A stretch of DNA of 64,000 bases from contig NC_066843.1 of assembly GCF_001640805.2 (NCBI RefSeq), positions 11,636,036-11,700,035 on the forward strand, given 5' to 3'. Source of the stretch: Lates calcarifer. Taxonomy: Eukaryota; Chordata; Actinopteri; Centropomidae. Positions 34,494 through 49,400 of this stretch are shown in pieces (the stretch's first letter is position 1; each line of letters starts with the position of its first letter). The notes beneath the pieces were generated by a model, which was not told the DNA's origin, ran no database searches, and saw nothing but the letters and a program-made list of their open reading frames with translations. The position numbers were made by a program, and so were the translations under genes.

Positions 34494-37400
34494 ATGGAGT
34501 TCTTACTTGGCAATCCGTACAGCACTCCTGTGGGCCAATGTATAGGTACGTTATTCTTTAAATCATTCATTAGAGATATAATACTTCCTCCACCATACAG
34601 AATTTGATAAACATTTGATGGTTTCTCCGGGGGTTAATTTAAGGTTTCACCAGAGGAAACAGCGAGCTAGCCAGCATCATCGCAGCAAACGTCATCTACT
34701 TGGATTGAGCTCCCAGCTAATGTTAGCCTGCTAACCCTCCTAACTTAGTCCGCTGTAATCACAAGTCATTACGCTAAATCACTGCGTTTGTGTAGACAGT
34801 GCAATGCAGTTTTCATTAAGAAAATGAAATGACGGGGAACGGCGTGGGCACTGAAGTGTCGCGGCTTTAAGTGGCTCACAGAGCCTTAGCCAAGTTGAAG
34901 TTCAGTATTTCCTTAAGTTCGTCAACAATAGTTGACCACACTGCTTGGTCATCCTGGTTGATTTTTAGTTTCAAATCTCAAAGCTCCCCAGCGTGATGCT
35001 TATTCGCCAGCAGATGAGAAGAGAGGAAAGACGTGTGGCTTAGTGTACCACATCCCCTTGGTGTGGTTGCATCTATCTTTGCATTTTGTCCATTGTTTGC
35101 AGAACTGCTCAGAGTTAAACAACCTCTGACCCAGCTGTCATCAAAATCTTAATGTGCCTGTCAAGAGAAAGTGGCTCAAATGATGCTGATGATAGCTTTT
35201 CTGAGAAAGCCACCCTTTTATTATGAGGTTTAGTAAGGCTCAGTGGTATTAGTGAATATCACCCACCATGCTACACTGTTACTTTTGTCCTGTTATTGAG
35301 GGCCCACCACTTTGGTTCTGTTAGATCATTTCCTGCATTGACTTCATTCCAACTCTGTTTATTTGTAGTTCTTATAAAGCTGTCTAAATGATCCTAGGGC
35401 TTTTATTTATAAAGCATTTCCTGTTTTATTAATGTTTACTTAAAGCCCTGCTAAACAGATGTGGACCAAACACTAATTTCTCACACTGCTGGTTTATGTT
35501 TATGTTGAAGTGAATGCAACAGCTGTCACAGAAGCATTTGTTGGTTATGTCTTTTTCTAGCTGCCACAGTAGGGCAAGCTGCTGTTTTCTAAATAAGGCC
35601 TGCGTGTGTACATCCCACACTTTCTCATGCTCTTAGCCAACTTGTTTTTCACTTTCTAGAGATAGAAAGTAGATAATTACACTGTGCTTTGGACCAAGCT
35701 CATTAATGCAGCTGAATAGAAATAGTTTGGAGGAAGGAAGTTTTCTGGAGTTAGACGCCCCTGGTGACCACCCACTGGTCAACTGCCATGTGCCATGTCA
35801 TCTGAGACAGGCATCAACTGTGAGCATGGTCTCTAGCATTTTACTCTACAGAGGTTCTTCTAGGTCATGCAGTGGGCTGTATGCGGCACATCTTGGATTT
35901 CCCCATTTGACAGAGATGGCTGTATCTCCAGCCTGATCTCTCCGGTTGAGTTGCTGAACCGTGCAGGGCTGTACAGCCAGTTGTCTGTTTGGCTGTTGCA
36001 GTGGTACCACGGCGGCAGGGCAAAGGATCAACTTACCTGACACAATGAGAGAGAGGCAGGCAGAGGAGACAGAGAGCAGCTGACGAGGGATGTGCTGGGC
36101 ATTGCTCATTTCCTAAGTGACTGAGAAGGGGTTAGAGGTGGTGAATGATGTACGCAGGTGTGTGCCATGTGTGCATATCTTTTTGTTGTCTTTTTAGATG
36201 AGGGGAGGTTCAAGCTATGCTTCCTTTTCCATTTTGTCATCTTTGTGCTGCAGCTTCATGGTCAAGGCACTATGACAGCTTTTCTCCAATGCTGTACCTC
36301 TTTTTCCAAAAAGTAGACATTGTTGTGAGGAGCTATTGGTGCAAGTATTGCTATTAAAATGAAAGATATTCTGATCCATTGGTGATAAATGAAAGGGGAA
36401 AAGCACATTGAATATGTACTTCCTTTTTTGTAATGACACAGATTTAGTGGGGGAGTCTGTAGAGCTTTGCAGATAGACCTATAGCTCAATTTGTCAGAAT
36501 ATCATACAAAAATAAAAATTCTAAATTTAAGAATTTCTCTCATTATTTGTCTAGACAAAGATCCTTCGAATGCTGGTTAAGGCTATGGTAAAAGGCTTTT
36601 AACATAACTAGAATTTGCAGCTAGCCTGATATGTGTAGAAGAGCAAAAATCAAGCAAACGCCATAAAGACAAAGGATAAAGACAAGGGGAAAATGTGTAG
36701 AGAAAGGAAGAGTTCTAAAAGGACAAAACATGGAGAGAGTGGGAGCACAGAGAGGGACAGAGATTTGTGGCTTTGTTGGCAGTGCGTGGCACAGCCTGCC
36801 ACCGTTAAAGCCATGTGATCGACTGGGTTCACTGGTGTGGTGTCGATTCCCAGGACCGGGGGGGGGTGGGGGTTGACACAACACCGCGAATGAATGCGCT
36901 CAGCAGGCATTTAACGTTATTAGCAAGGCTGTGATTGTTCAGGGTCGCTGTAGCTCATTTCACGTGAAGAGATCACATTTATTTTTCCTCCTCCATCACC
37001 CGTGCTCTGCCCTGTCCCGACCTGACAATCCACTTGAGAAGATTACAAGGGATATCCCAGTAGAAGTGGCTGGTTAAACTCTTCCAAGCTCATGTACAGC
37101 CTAACACCGAGACAGAGCGCAGTGTTTTTAAATGCTTTTCATCCTGAATTTCACTTCATATATCTCTATTTTTGTAGATATGTGTGTTTGTAGATCGGGA
37201 TCCCCCCCACCCCACCTAAAAAAAGATGTCTGTCTCTCGGTGGTTGCACAGTCAGTGACAAGTTGATTAGAGAGGGGAGGCAGAGCATGAATAAGTCATG
37301 GCTATCAGGCTCGTCCAACTTTGAGTTTCCCAAAAGGAAGGCAACATGGCCCAGCGAGAGGCTCTTGGCTTGGGCATGACAGCCTGCTCAGGGCCTCTGG

Positions 37401-40400
37401 GCTTCAGAAAGAGCAGCTCCTCCTGTTCAAGCTCAGGAATCGTCTAATGAGAATCTATAGAGTGTCAGCCACAAGAACTAAGCCACAGCTCGCTTCAGTA
37501 GAAAAAAAAAAATCTGCTATACTGTGAATCTCACCCCAAATGACTGCGATCCTATAAGATATCAGCATTCACAGACATGATGGATGGATTCGGGGGACAG
37601 GGGAGGAGGGAGGAGGGAGGAGACGGAGCGAGGAACGCATAGATGACTGCAGTGCCAGTTCATCACTGCGGCTTCTCACAGTCAGGATCACAATATTTCC
37701 TGCCGAAACGCTATTAAATGATAGGGTGGAGTGTGAAGGGGAGAGCAGGTCTCTGTGGCTTCTGTTTTTCAGCTGTTATATCAGTTGTGACTGAGTACAC
37801 AGACGCATCACACCCACAGTCAGTTTCACTTTTTCCTGAGATGTTCGCTTTCCACTTTCCAGCTGGCTGTTTGGTTCTTTCGGTTAATTTCCTGGAGTTG
37901 GAGGCAGCGGAGCAACAGGTGGTGAATGATATTTTACAGCATATTGAGAGTTTCTTGCGAGGGCTCGGAGATAACAGTGTTGTGAAAGCTAAATGGATTG
38001 AGGAATTGTCTGATCTGTCCGCTGATCCTAGACCCAAGACTTCATCCTGTACAACAGAGATTAGTTTCCAGTTAGGCTATTAATGGATCTTGTTTGGACA
38101 TGCTGTTACTATAAAGTAACAAAGAATGTTCTTGCCAATTTATAATGGCAATAACAAACAACTAGAGTTGATTTTTGCAGGATGTTAGAGCTATTTTGCT
38201 GCCTTATTTTTGAGTTTATCATTCTTTTTTGCTAAATCATTTTGTTAAGTGAAAACATACTCAGCAGAACAGAATACATCCAAACAAGACATTAAAGGCC
38301 CTGAAAAAACTCTCCAGCTTCTTAAGATGAACTCACATTACAGCAATAAAAACATGAGCGTTGCATTGCGTGTTCAATGTTGGTCAGTGCTCCATTTTCC
38401 ACTTCAAAACTCCTGGTGGCACTGTTAGCTACAATGCTAATGTTGCTACCAGTAGAGTTGCTACGTTGCTAATTGCTTCGTAACAAACCCTGGTACATGC
38501 ATCGGCATGATGATATTTCATTAAAGAAATAATCTTCTTTGTTTTCTAGTCTGGCCAGTTTATCATCATGCATTTCTGGAAACACAAGTAGTCTAATTAG
38601 TTTATGCCCGTCTTTCAGTTAAAGCAGTGGTCGCAGGTGATTGGCTGCATCCACAGAGGTCAGTGTAATTCCTGTCAGGGTTGAAGAAATTTGAAAGCAT
38701 CCGCACAGAGCCGTTACCCCACAGGACACATGCACAAAATCTGCTTTTCCACAGTAATATGAATGTGCTATTACTAGGAATAATTGGATCCTGATATAAA
38801 TACAGTATTTTCTGCCAAACTTAGAACTGTTGTGGTTATTTCTTGAGAAAATTCAGTTTTTTTCTCACTGGTTTGAAGTGGGCATGGCTCCATGATAATG
38901 TACCTCTGTGAACCAATCAGAAATTTGACGTTTTCGGTGTTAAACTCTTAGTAAATAATACCCAGAGAATAATACCCAACTTAAATGTTGCTCTTTTAAC
39001 CATAAATATCTAATGCTACAGAGATATTCATACATTTGAAGGCAGGTTTTCTCTGGCTTTAAAGTGTAGACTTGCACATCTATTGACTCAGCCTATTCAT
39101 ATAAATTTAAGTGATGTGAGGACATAAAATGTTTGGCTCAGTAAAATGGGACATCAGAGAGACTCAGAGTGCTGAAGTCTGTCACCACATGCTGACTTGC
39201 TTACACAACAGTTTTTACTCTTGATGTTATGTAAAAAACGGGTTGCTTTAATTAGCGTGCATCGACTTTAGCACAGGCGACAACTGAGCCTGAGTAGAAC
39301 TGCAGCATCATGTTTGCTAGTGAGACAGCTGGCGGGTTGCAAACAGTGGATCGGGTATCAAAACGAAATTTCTCTTCAGTGTCAGCCACAGAGCTGGTTT
39401 GGGTTGTCAAGCAACCAAGACTTATGAATTGCTATTACTCAGACATGTTGTGTCCTTATAGATCTAGACCTAAACTACCTGCAGGCAGTGATATGTTTCT
39501 CTCTACGAGTGGTATTGTCTGATTTTAACCGACATTATATGAGGTTGTGAACGATTTGTATCCGTGCAGAAAGCCACTAGCTTCCTGTGTCACAGCAGCA
39601 GTATTAGAGTCAAATACAAACTATTTTAATGTTAATTTCTGCCTTTCAAACATTATCTTTGTATAGAAAACATTACAGTGGCGCTTACAATTAATTAAAA
39701 CGTAAATAATTTTCTGGTTGCACTCTTTGTGTTTTCCTCCAGAGAGGGCCACAGATGGAGGTCTACAGAACGAGGACTGGACCCTCAACATGGAAATCTG
39801 TGATATCATAAACGAGACAGACGAGGGGTGAGCCTCTGCACCTTCAGGGAATGAATGATTGTTGGGTTATATTAATATGTAATATGTTATATTAGTGTTT
39901 CACAGGACTTGACTTATGGTCCCACATTGGTTTATAGTGAAACTTTCATTGTTTTATCACACACTGCCTGAGTGACTCAAGCAAATAATACACTGACTAC
40001 TGTGCTTCACCAACAGACACCACATGACAGAAAGCCTTTTGTTTTTCTTAGGTGTCACTGACAGAGTGAATGAAAGACTGAATGAATGGAATTCTTACAC
40101 CAGCCTCCTACACTAGCCCCAGCGTACTCATATTCATGGTTCATAAAACCAATTCTACAAATCTAAGATGGAAACAATCAAAAATTTTGTGATTTCTAAA
40201 AAACATTTTTCTGACTTTTTTCATTATCTGTACATCAGAGATCAAAATAATTTTAACAAAAAACCTTTTCTGTGTTAAGCATTTAGAATTTGAGATTTAG
40301 ACATAAATATATAGATATAAATGTAGTAAATACCAATTCTATCAGACTCCAACAACTCCAGATCAGATCTTGCACTGCAGTATATGATGGCAATCTAATA

Positions 40401-43400
40401 TTTTCATGTACAGTAAAGCGTGACCTTCTTCAGTAACACCATTAAATCCACTTGTGGTTAACTTATCCTACAGAGACATCTTTTAGTTGACAGAAGGTCA
40501 CTGTAGGGCATACTAAGTAGACAGTTGCACAGTCTGATGAAATGTGGTTGTTAGATGATCCTGGCAGATTTCACCTTTTATGGAAAAAAATGTATTTTTG
40601 GGAAAGAATACTCAAAAAGACTTTCATGGAATCTGTGCTTTTCCACTTTTCCCATCAGCACTTTCTTTCTTCCCTTTTTCCCTGCTTTTTCACATTCTTC
40701 ATGCCTACACACATTCATTGTGTTGGCATGCGACATGGGGCCCTCTCTGTCACACTCAAATACACACACAGCAACACAGAAACAGAGAGCGAGAGGGGGA
40801 GTTCAGCTTCACAGAACACAGAACTTCTTGTTTCCAAGATGTTCATCAAGACAAGACAATGTCTGGTTAGCTCCGGACATGGACTTGACATCCAAACTTG
40901 AAGAGTTTGTTGCCTTAACACATATAACAAAACAGATGCACCATCTTAAATCATAAAAACAGAAAGGGATGCTGGGGATGTTATACTCTCTGAACACACA
41001 CATAAAGAATACTATCCAGGGAAGTTATATATCAGACGTCTTGCTGTGTCTCCATCCACTTCCAGATAGATAGAAGACAGATTGAAATGTAGAAACTCAG
41101 TAAATGTACAAAAAGCTTATTATGTCTCATCTGCAGCGAAGAGGCAGGCAGTTTATAAAGCAGAAAGCCAACCTGAACTCTTCATGCATGAACAGCTTTG
41201 ATCCAGCCCAGGGAGAAACACATAGTCACGCAGAAAAAGAAAAGGGAGAAACAGATGGTGTGACGATACTTCTCTGTCTTAGTCAAACAGCTACGCCGAC
41301 AGACCGACTGGCATGTGTTATTGTGGCACAGAAAATCATTTATTCCAACAAAGGCAAAGATGTTATGCCTTCTCTCAGCTGGGGTGCTTCATGCAGCTGT
41401 ATCTTTTCTGCTGTTTCCCTCTAGGCCAAAAGACGCCATGCGGGCGCTGAAGAAGAGGCTCAGTGGCAACAAGAACTACAGAGAAGTGATGCTGACGCTA
41501 ACGGTAAAAACTTCCTACTTTTATCTGGATTGTTTTATTGTAAAGCTGGTGCTTAATTCACCTGACACATCAGTGGGCATTGTGTCATAAAAATTGCTTT
41601 GAACCTCGGAACATTTTGTGATGGTTTGATTCTCAGGCGGCCACGTCCATGCTGCTGTTGCTTTTCAGTGTGTAACACCACATTAAAAGGTTGCACCCTG
41701 CATTAAACTTGACCTCTCTTGATCTTGAGTTCTTGGTCATTTTATTCTACCGCACCTCTTCCCCCAGCCACTGTCAGGGCTGTTTTTATCTGTCTGACAT
41801 TTCTCGTCTTTCATTTTGTTTATTGCAGCCGTGCCTTTCGAGCTGTGTTCTCAATTCTCATCCGCCCACATCTTTGATAGCTCTGCTAGTTAAAAGCCCC
41901 TCTGTGTGATGAAAACATCCTGACTGAGATGTTTTGTCAAAGCCAGAGAGCAAAGCCTTCCCTTTCTCTGCTGCATCTCATAGACAAACTTTCCTCCTCT
42001 GCAGTTTTTTTTTTTTTGGTCAATCTTCTTTCTCTGTTTACTCCTCTCCCTCTCTGCAGGTATTGGAAACATGTGTGAAGAACTGTGGCCACAGGTTTCA
42101 CGTCCAGGTGGCCAACAGAGATTTCATTGATGGCGTTTTGGTCAAAATCATCTCTCCCAAAACCAACCCTCCAACCATCGTACAAGATAAAGTGCTGTCA
42201 CTCATACAGGTATCTGAGCTTTCTCTTTTCTGTCAGTGGTGGTCTCTGGGAAGCCAGGTGGGCACTGTGTGCTTCACTTCCCAGGTGCTGTACCACAGAC
42301 TGCAGCCTCTCATGCTGCTATCCTGTTACCTGAGGTCAGCTCTTCCAACAGGTGGTATTCTCTGTTTCAGTTCCCGCTGTCCTCTAAATATTTATAGGCA
42401 TTTGTTGAAGGATACCCCAAGGGACACTCCTCTTTTAGACACTTTTCTTGGTCTATTTACACCATCACTGAGTGTACTGTACGTCTGGGAGGATGCAAGA
42501 GATCCTTGATGGTTCATTTTTCTTTTTTGTTAAGGATTTGCACACAGGACAGGAACAAAAAAGATCTTTGTACTAATACTGTGATATAAATATAATGTGT
42601 GTTTGTGTTATCACAGGCCTGGGCTGATGCCTTCAGGAGTAGCCCTGACCTTACTGGGGTGGTCCATATTTATGAGGAACTGAAGAGGAAAGGCATTGAA
42701 TTCCCAATGGCAGACCTGGACGCATTGTCTCCAATTCACACACCACAGAGGGTGAGATGAAAGAAATACACACACAGTACAGACATATATATTCACACAG
42801 CAATATTATAAAGGTTTTTTTTTCTCCAGGGTACACCTGAAGTGGACCCAGCCATGATCAAGTACCTCGCCCCCGCATCACCTGCTGCCAGGACTCCTAA
42901 GCCCGCCCCGACCCCTGTCTCTGCCACACCGGTCTCCAACGTGCCCAGCCCCATCACAGCAACACCTGAGCAGGTAACAGGCAACAACAGCAACCTTTGA
43001 CTACTTATATTAACTTGTTACAGCTGTGAAGTCAGCATTTATTTCTATGGCCCATTTCACCAGAGTCTGTCAGTAAAGCAGATTTATTCAGAGTTCTGTA
43101 ATTAAGTTCGTGATTTGAAGCAGATTACAAGCTCTCCCAACTATTCACTGTGCTGCCTTCAAGAACATCTGCTGTGCTGCCGACACTGGACAAGTCCTAA
43201 ATGACCTTTGACCGCCTGTGCTTTCAGATCGCCCGGCTGCGCAGTGAGCTGGACGTAGTGAGAGGAAACATTAAAGTCATGTCAGAGATGCTGACAGAGA
43301 TGGTCCCTGGGCAGGAAGATGCCTCTGACCTGGAGCTGCTGCAGGTTAGATGAATACACTATGAGGCCCATATGAACCACACACATCCAATGTCCTCACC

Positions 43401-46400
43401 CATTATTGCTTATGTTGTACCTGACATTTTTAAATGTTAAGTTACCAACAGCGGAAATAAGACATGATTTGATTCGTCGAGGCAAACCCAAAGCAGAGGA
43501 TGACTTGGAGCAATTTTTTTCTGTTCTCTAAATAAAAGTGTCTGTCAAAACATCACACCCATACTGTTAAACAGAGCACTGAAAGTAGGCTCAGACAAAA
43601 TATTTTACTGTATAAATTCCCTCACGTTGTAGAAGATACTGCATAGGATTCAGAAAGCACAAAGCTCTCCATCGAGGCACATCATCTGTAAAATGTTACA
43701 ACTATTTGTGGCCACTAGGGGGAGTGGTGTCTTTAGTTTTCACTGGAGATGCTCAACTCGCCTACAACTTATCATGAGCCAGTTGGCTGTGGTAAAATTC
43801 CTGGAATTGGCAATTAACCAGTGGTATAGAAAGTCATGTAGAGTTTAATCTCCTAAGGCCAAATCCACTCAGGTATGTGTGTCAGCTGCAAGGATCTGGC
43901 TCTGTGCTGAGGAACCGGTGCCAGCTGTAATGGTTATGTGGTACCTTCTCTGACTTTTCTTTTTGCCTTCGTTTTTTTCCTCCACTTCCTGCTGAAAAAG
44001 CATTTACAGGATTTCTACGCAGTTCAGCAGATATTTCTGACTTGCTCAACACTGAATCTCTTGTAAAAGATATACATTTATTCCAAAGTGAATTTCACCA
44101 GAGTTGGACAACACTCTCTACCCATTCTGTCAATACTGAGCCACATAACAGTGCATGTGTCTGACAAAATGATTTGTTAACACAGGGTCGAGTGATTAGT
44201 CGACATAAAATTATTTGTGTCTGTTTCTCCGTCTCTGCAGCTCACTCTTTCTCTATCTCCCTTTGTTTCTGCCTCTGTGTATTGATTTATCAGTTAATCT
44301 ATTGATCAGTCTGTCGATGTGCCAATCTTTATCCAGGAGCTGAACAGGACATGCAGGGCTATGCAGCAGAGAGTGGTTGAGCTGATTTCACGCGTCTCTA
44401 ATGAGGAGGTGACTGAGGAGCTGTTACACGTCAACGACGACCTCAACAACATTTTCCTTCGATATGAGAGGTACAGTTCACCAAACCATCAGTCGGAATG
44501 AGTATGTACAGGGAAACAGAAAAGTCCACTGTGAGTTATTCATTTTATTTTGTTTAATTCATCAGAACTTTGGTTTGTAGGCCAGTGTGTTTAATTGTAT
44601 GAAACTGCATCTTAAACCATGATTTCAAAGATAACTCTCTCGATGTGATTATATCTCAGCATGTGAATGATTTTCTTTTTCGAGAAAACATGCTCGACAT
44701 AGATTAGGCATTACATTTCGAGCAAGTCCAAGCATTTAGAGTTAGAGATCTCCTTTGAAGCGCTGTGCATAACTCATTCCTTTTAAAACATTCTGTGGCT
44801 TCAAACCAGCTAAAAAGTCTCTTTCATGAGGTTTCTGAAGATGAAAGATGTGCGAGCATTTGAACCCCACAAAGCATGTGGTAAAACATTCAAAGGGTTT
44901 TTGTGCTGTTCACAGGTATGAGAGGTACAGGTCGGGTAGAGCTGCGCAGAACAACGGGGTAAGTACCATCAATAGCAGCTCTGTGTGCAAAGAGCAGAAA
45001 TTAAACGCCCCAAAATTTCTCTCTTAGGATTGCCTTTATTCTTTTTGCTTTTAGCATGTTTTCAGAAAATGTCTTATATTTTTTACATTTTAATACAACT
45101 CCACTGCCTGTGGCAATTTGTCTAACATTAGGGATGCTATGAGAGATGTTTCAAGCATAAATCAGTCCAGATAGCCATTTATTGTTCTTATTTTACTATG
45201 ATAGTATCTCAATTCCTATTTACCATTTACTTGACATTATAATAGCAGGCACATTCCTCTGCAGCATTAATATGTTATGCAAGGGGATTGCTTCTTTAGT
45301 CGTGTAAAATTGGACAAGCAAAGCAGAACAAGTTCCAATCTGCTATTTAAAGTGTACATTTGCCAGTATCAGTGATTTGCCAGAGGGCTGGGGCATCTCT
45401 TGCTACATCCCACATAGCTGTTTGTGTTTGCATTCTGTTGATCTCTCTGTGTGCTCTGTCTGTTTGTGTTGTGGCTAGCTGACGGAGGCAAGTATGACAC
45501 CAGTGCCGCGTTCAGTCCAAAGCCAGTGTGCGGGGATGAACAGAGCTGTGCATGTTAACACGTCCACTATATGGAGCTAATGCGTAGACCCATATGACGT
45601 GTCAACATTAGTATCACTGTGTGAAACCAGATAATATGCAGTATGCCCTTCTCTCCTCTCCTTTTTGCCTTCTGTCCCACACATCCTAAGTCTTGTGCAA
45701 CTGTTTATTCAACCCCCAGTATTGTTCCTGTGCATAGCTTCAAATCCACAGCTACTGCCCTACAGTGTTGTCTCAACTTGTGTAAACCTTCAGTCCTGTG
45801 CAATTTCAGTAGCTATTTCCCCTGAATACAAAGGGCAAACACTCTGTAATATAATTTTCTCAACAAACTTATAAGCCTCCTTCATCTCTGTTTGCTGGCT
45901 TAACTCTGTTACTTTCATCAACTCTAGCAAAACCTCAGAAGTGCTGCACACTTCCTGCCATTCACGTTGATAACCACCTCTCTTTCCCCTCCCAGATGTT
46001 GAATGAGGCCACAGAAGACAACCTGATAGACCTGGGCCCAGGTTCCCCTGCTGTGGTCACACCCAGGATCACATCCAGCCCTCCACCCCACTCCACTGCT
46101 GGGGCCACTGCCACCCCGGCCCATAACCCCACTGCAGCGTCGCTGTCCACTGCACTAGCTGGCCTTGGTAAGAGCAGAATGGTCTTAAGTCTATGTTCCA
46201 GGGTGTGGAAAAATATGTACGCAGACTACACTGAAAAAAAGCCTGCTAACCTGCATGCACATCTTCAAAATACCAACTATCATATACTATCATGTACATT
46301 TACTCTGGTTAGAGCTGTATCATCCCTCCTCCCCAGTCTCTGCAGACCTGGCAATGGGAAAGCAGCAGAGTGTAAAAAAAGGCTCATAATCTGGCTGCTA

Positions 46401-49400
46401 ATAGGAAATAAGCCCTGAAATATAACTCACTGATACCACTGCTAGGTCCCCTGATGATCTCTAGGAAGCCTCTGCACGCTGTATTCTGGATGAAAGCTTA
46501 GATGTATTGCTCTTATTTTGTGGAGTAGAGGCAGCGCTGAAGAAGCCCTGTGAAGAATGACCTATCCGTAATTATGAAGCCTTTCAATCTGCAGAGCATC
46601 TATTTTCACTTCTTTTGTTATGTTTCTTAAAATCTCTCTCCATAATCCTCCCATTTTTTTTCTTTCTCCACGCCCTTTCCTTTTTCTGCTCTTTCCTCTG
46701 TCACCATCTCCCTCCAGATGTAGGTTCAGACAGCGTGAGCGGCACCCTGACGTCCCTATCGGGCCGCAACCAGGATGACTTCGACATGTTTGCGCAAACC
46801 AGGAGTAGCTCTCTGGCCGAACAACGCAAAAAGTAGGTCTAGATTTAATTTGCCTCTGGGACAGCCTAGTTCCTCTCGTGTTGTTATTCAGGGTGTCATT
46901 TATTTTAATTAAATTGCTATTCATAACCACTTTTAATATTTAAAATAAAATCCACCCTTGGGCACTTTTATATTATCTGTTCCATGATGTGATGGTAATG
47001 GAATGCAAGTTTTTTTTTTTTTTTTCTTTAATGTGCCCTCTGTCCTTTAACCTGCCCTTACCACATCTTCTTAAGTGAGCTATTTCCTTCTTTCCTATTT
47101 CCTCGAATGACCTTTGGATACTTTCAGGGGTGTGGATGTTAACATGGTGTTTTCTATGGCAAGAGTTTGTTTCCCTCAGAAAATGTAACTTGAATACTTA
47201 GATGGAGAGAATAAACATGATAAAGTAAGAGGAAGAGAGAAAAGTTGAGAAAAATGTGATAAGCAAGAAATCCTCCAGTACTATGGATTTGTCCCTGTTC
47301 TGGATCAATGTTTGTGCAAATTGCAAAAGCATTGGGGGTGTTGGGATATCTGTGGGTACAGTGGTCTATACCACACAACACCAACATCCGCAGTTTAATC
47401 TAGTATCTTTGTTGCATTTCACTTTACTCATTCTCAACACAGTTCCTTTCCTTTCTCCTAAGGTGAGACAGTAGGGCTAAATATAATGAAAACCCCTTTC
47501 AAGCCCAATTGTTACTTTTCTAAAAAAAATTGAGAAAAGCATGTAAATAAAAAAATGTTAATTTTCTGATTAATTGAGATATTATTTGTCAGTATTGTCA
47601 CATTATTAAAAAAAGACTTTCAGGGTTGGTTTTGCCTTGTGAAACCTTGTGTTGCCATTTTAAAACTTCCTCTGTGCTGCTTCAGTGCTATATCTTATCT
47701 ATGATGTTTATGTTTTTCATGCACAGCGTTAAGTATGAGGACCCACAGGCTCTGGGAGGCCTGGCTTCAGCTTTGGATGTGAGACAGCAGAACACAGGAG
47801 GGGTGAGTACACTGAAGCATGTAGTTTAAACACAGCTGTCACCCATATGTGGAGTATGGGTGCTGTGTTTTTTTTTTTTTGTTTTTTTTTAACATTGCTG
47901 ACAAGGCTTCCTGTTCCAGTTTGTCCTCAGCCCTTGGTCACTCCCTGCATGTGACAGTCTGTATTACTGTATGTTCTACAGTGACATGTGTCCTGCGTGC
48001 AGTGATACTTGAACTTTGACCAGACAGAGAGGTGTAGGTTTGTGTATTGACTATTTCTAGCTCTAGCCGAAATAAATATCTCAAATTTGGGTTGCCGTTT
48101 AGATAAATAAGCATGGATATGAGTTTTGTAAGCAGCTTGTCCTGGCAAATATTAGTCTCAGCAGGTCATTAAAAAACATGGAATCAGGTTTTGCCTTCTT
48201 CAAAGTGGATATCAGTTCTTTCTTAGTCCAGTTTCTGTTAATCCTCACAGTTTGCACAGAAAATCAAACACATAAGTCACGTGTTAGTTTCAACGATTTT
48301 CTTAGTCGTTCTCCCTGTCTGAGCACACATTGCAATATATTTGCATGGTTATCACCAGGTACACAGATGATTCTGAAACCTGAACTGCCACACACACACT
48401 CATACAGACACACACAAGCACACACAGTGGTGATTACACATACCATCCCTTTTTTTTTTTTTTTTAGTTACCTCAGTGACCCTGTTTCTCCTACCGTACT
48501 TGTACTTGAGGGAGCTCAAAGTCTTTTTCCCCTTTTATTTTCCTCATTCTCATCTTTATGGAATGAACCTTTTGCCATTTTCTTTCCTTCTTTTTTTTCT
48601 CTTTAAATGAAAATCGTCTCTTGCATATTTGACTTCTCCTCTGTCTCTCTCTCTGCACTGTATGCTATGCTGTGGTGGGGGCCTGCTACCTTTCTTCTCT
48701 TGTGTAAGGTGTTGTTCTGTTGTTGATTCAGCTGAGGGTAAAAGGGGATGATAACCCAGCAGATCAGGAGCTGCCCATAGACAGCTGGCTTATTACCCAA
48801 GGAATGGTGAGGACTCCATCCTCAGTGTGTCCTCCTACCCCACCCCACCCCCTTATGTCCACCCCATCACCCGTGCTCTCAACCCTCCTCCGACATCATC
48901 CATAATCCTCATGAGCTGCGCTTCATTTTTTCCAGTCTCATTTCACTGCTCTGCCCTGGAATGCTCAAAGAGGACCAGACGTTTTCTCCTTAAGAACATC
49001 CACCTCCATATCTAGTCCAGACGTTATACTCTAGTGTTGGGCAATATGACAATACAGTGAGGTGTTAAAGATTCATCGGCTGGTGCTAAGTTCACCGTGC
49101 TGTTTCTGCTGACGTAGCCATCTTTTAAACACCAGTTTTATTGGTTATATTAAGCCATTGAAGGCAAATAAATAAACTGAACAGTTTTATGGCAATACTG
49201 AATTTGATGAGGTGTGTTTTTAATTCTCTACATAAGCCAAAAACACTTTCTTCTCCACTTATTTCATTTACAAGCAGTTGAATTTCCACAAAATTAACCA
49301 TCTGTGATATAACATTTTATCCATATTGCTCACCTCTATTGTATTTTATTGATATGGGCACTAAACATTATACCCATTAGTCTCACTGGTCCCCAGGGGC

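Noticed and set aside
36650..36910. Minus-strand frames with Pro-rich and hydrophobic peptides in TOM1L2 intron 1
   Set aside because: They are produced by the poly(G) tract and flanking low-complexity sequence, with no homology.
37718..38083. 121-codon open frame in TOM1L2 intron 1
   Set aside because: The translation resembles no family I know. There are no flanking exons or promoter signals, and long introns produce such frames by chance.
45470..45580. Possible additional TOM1L2 exon after GTGGCTAG (CTGACGGAGGCAAG...)
   Set aside because: No suitable donor follows, and exons 44916-44958 and 45996-46167 already join in phase with conserved sequence.
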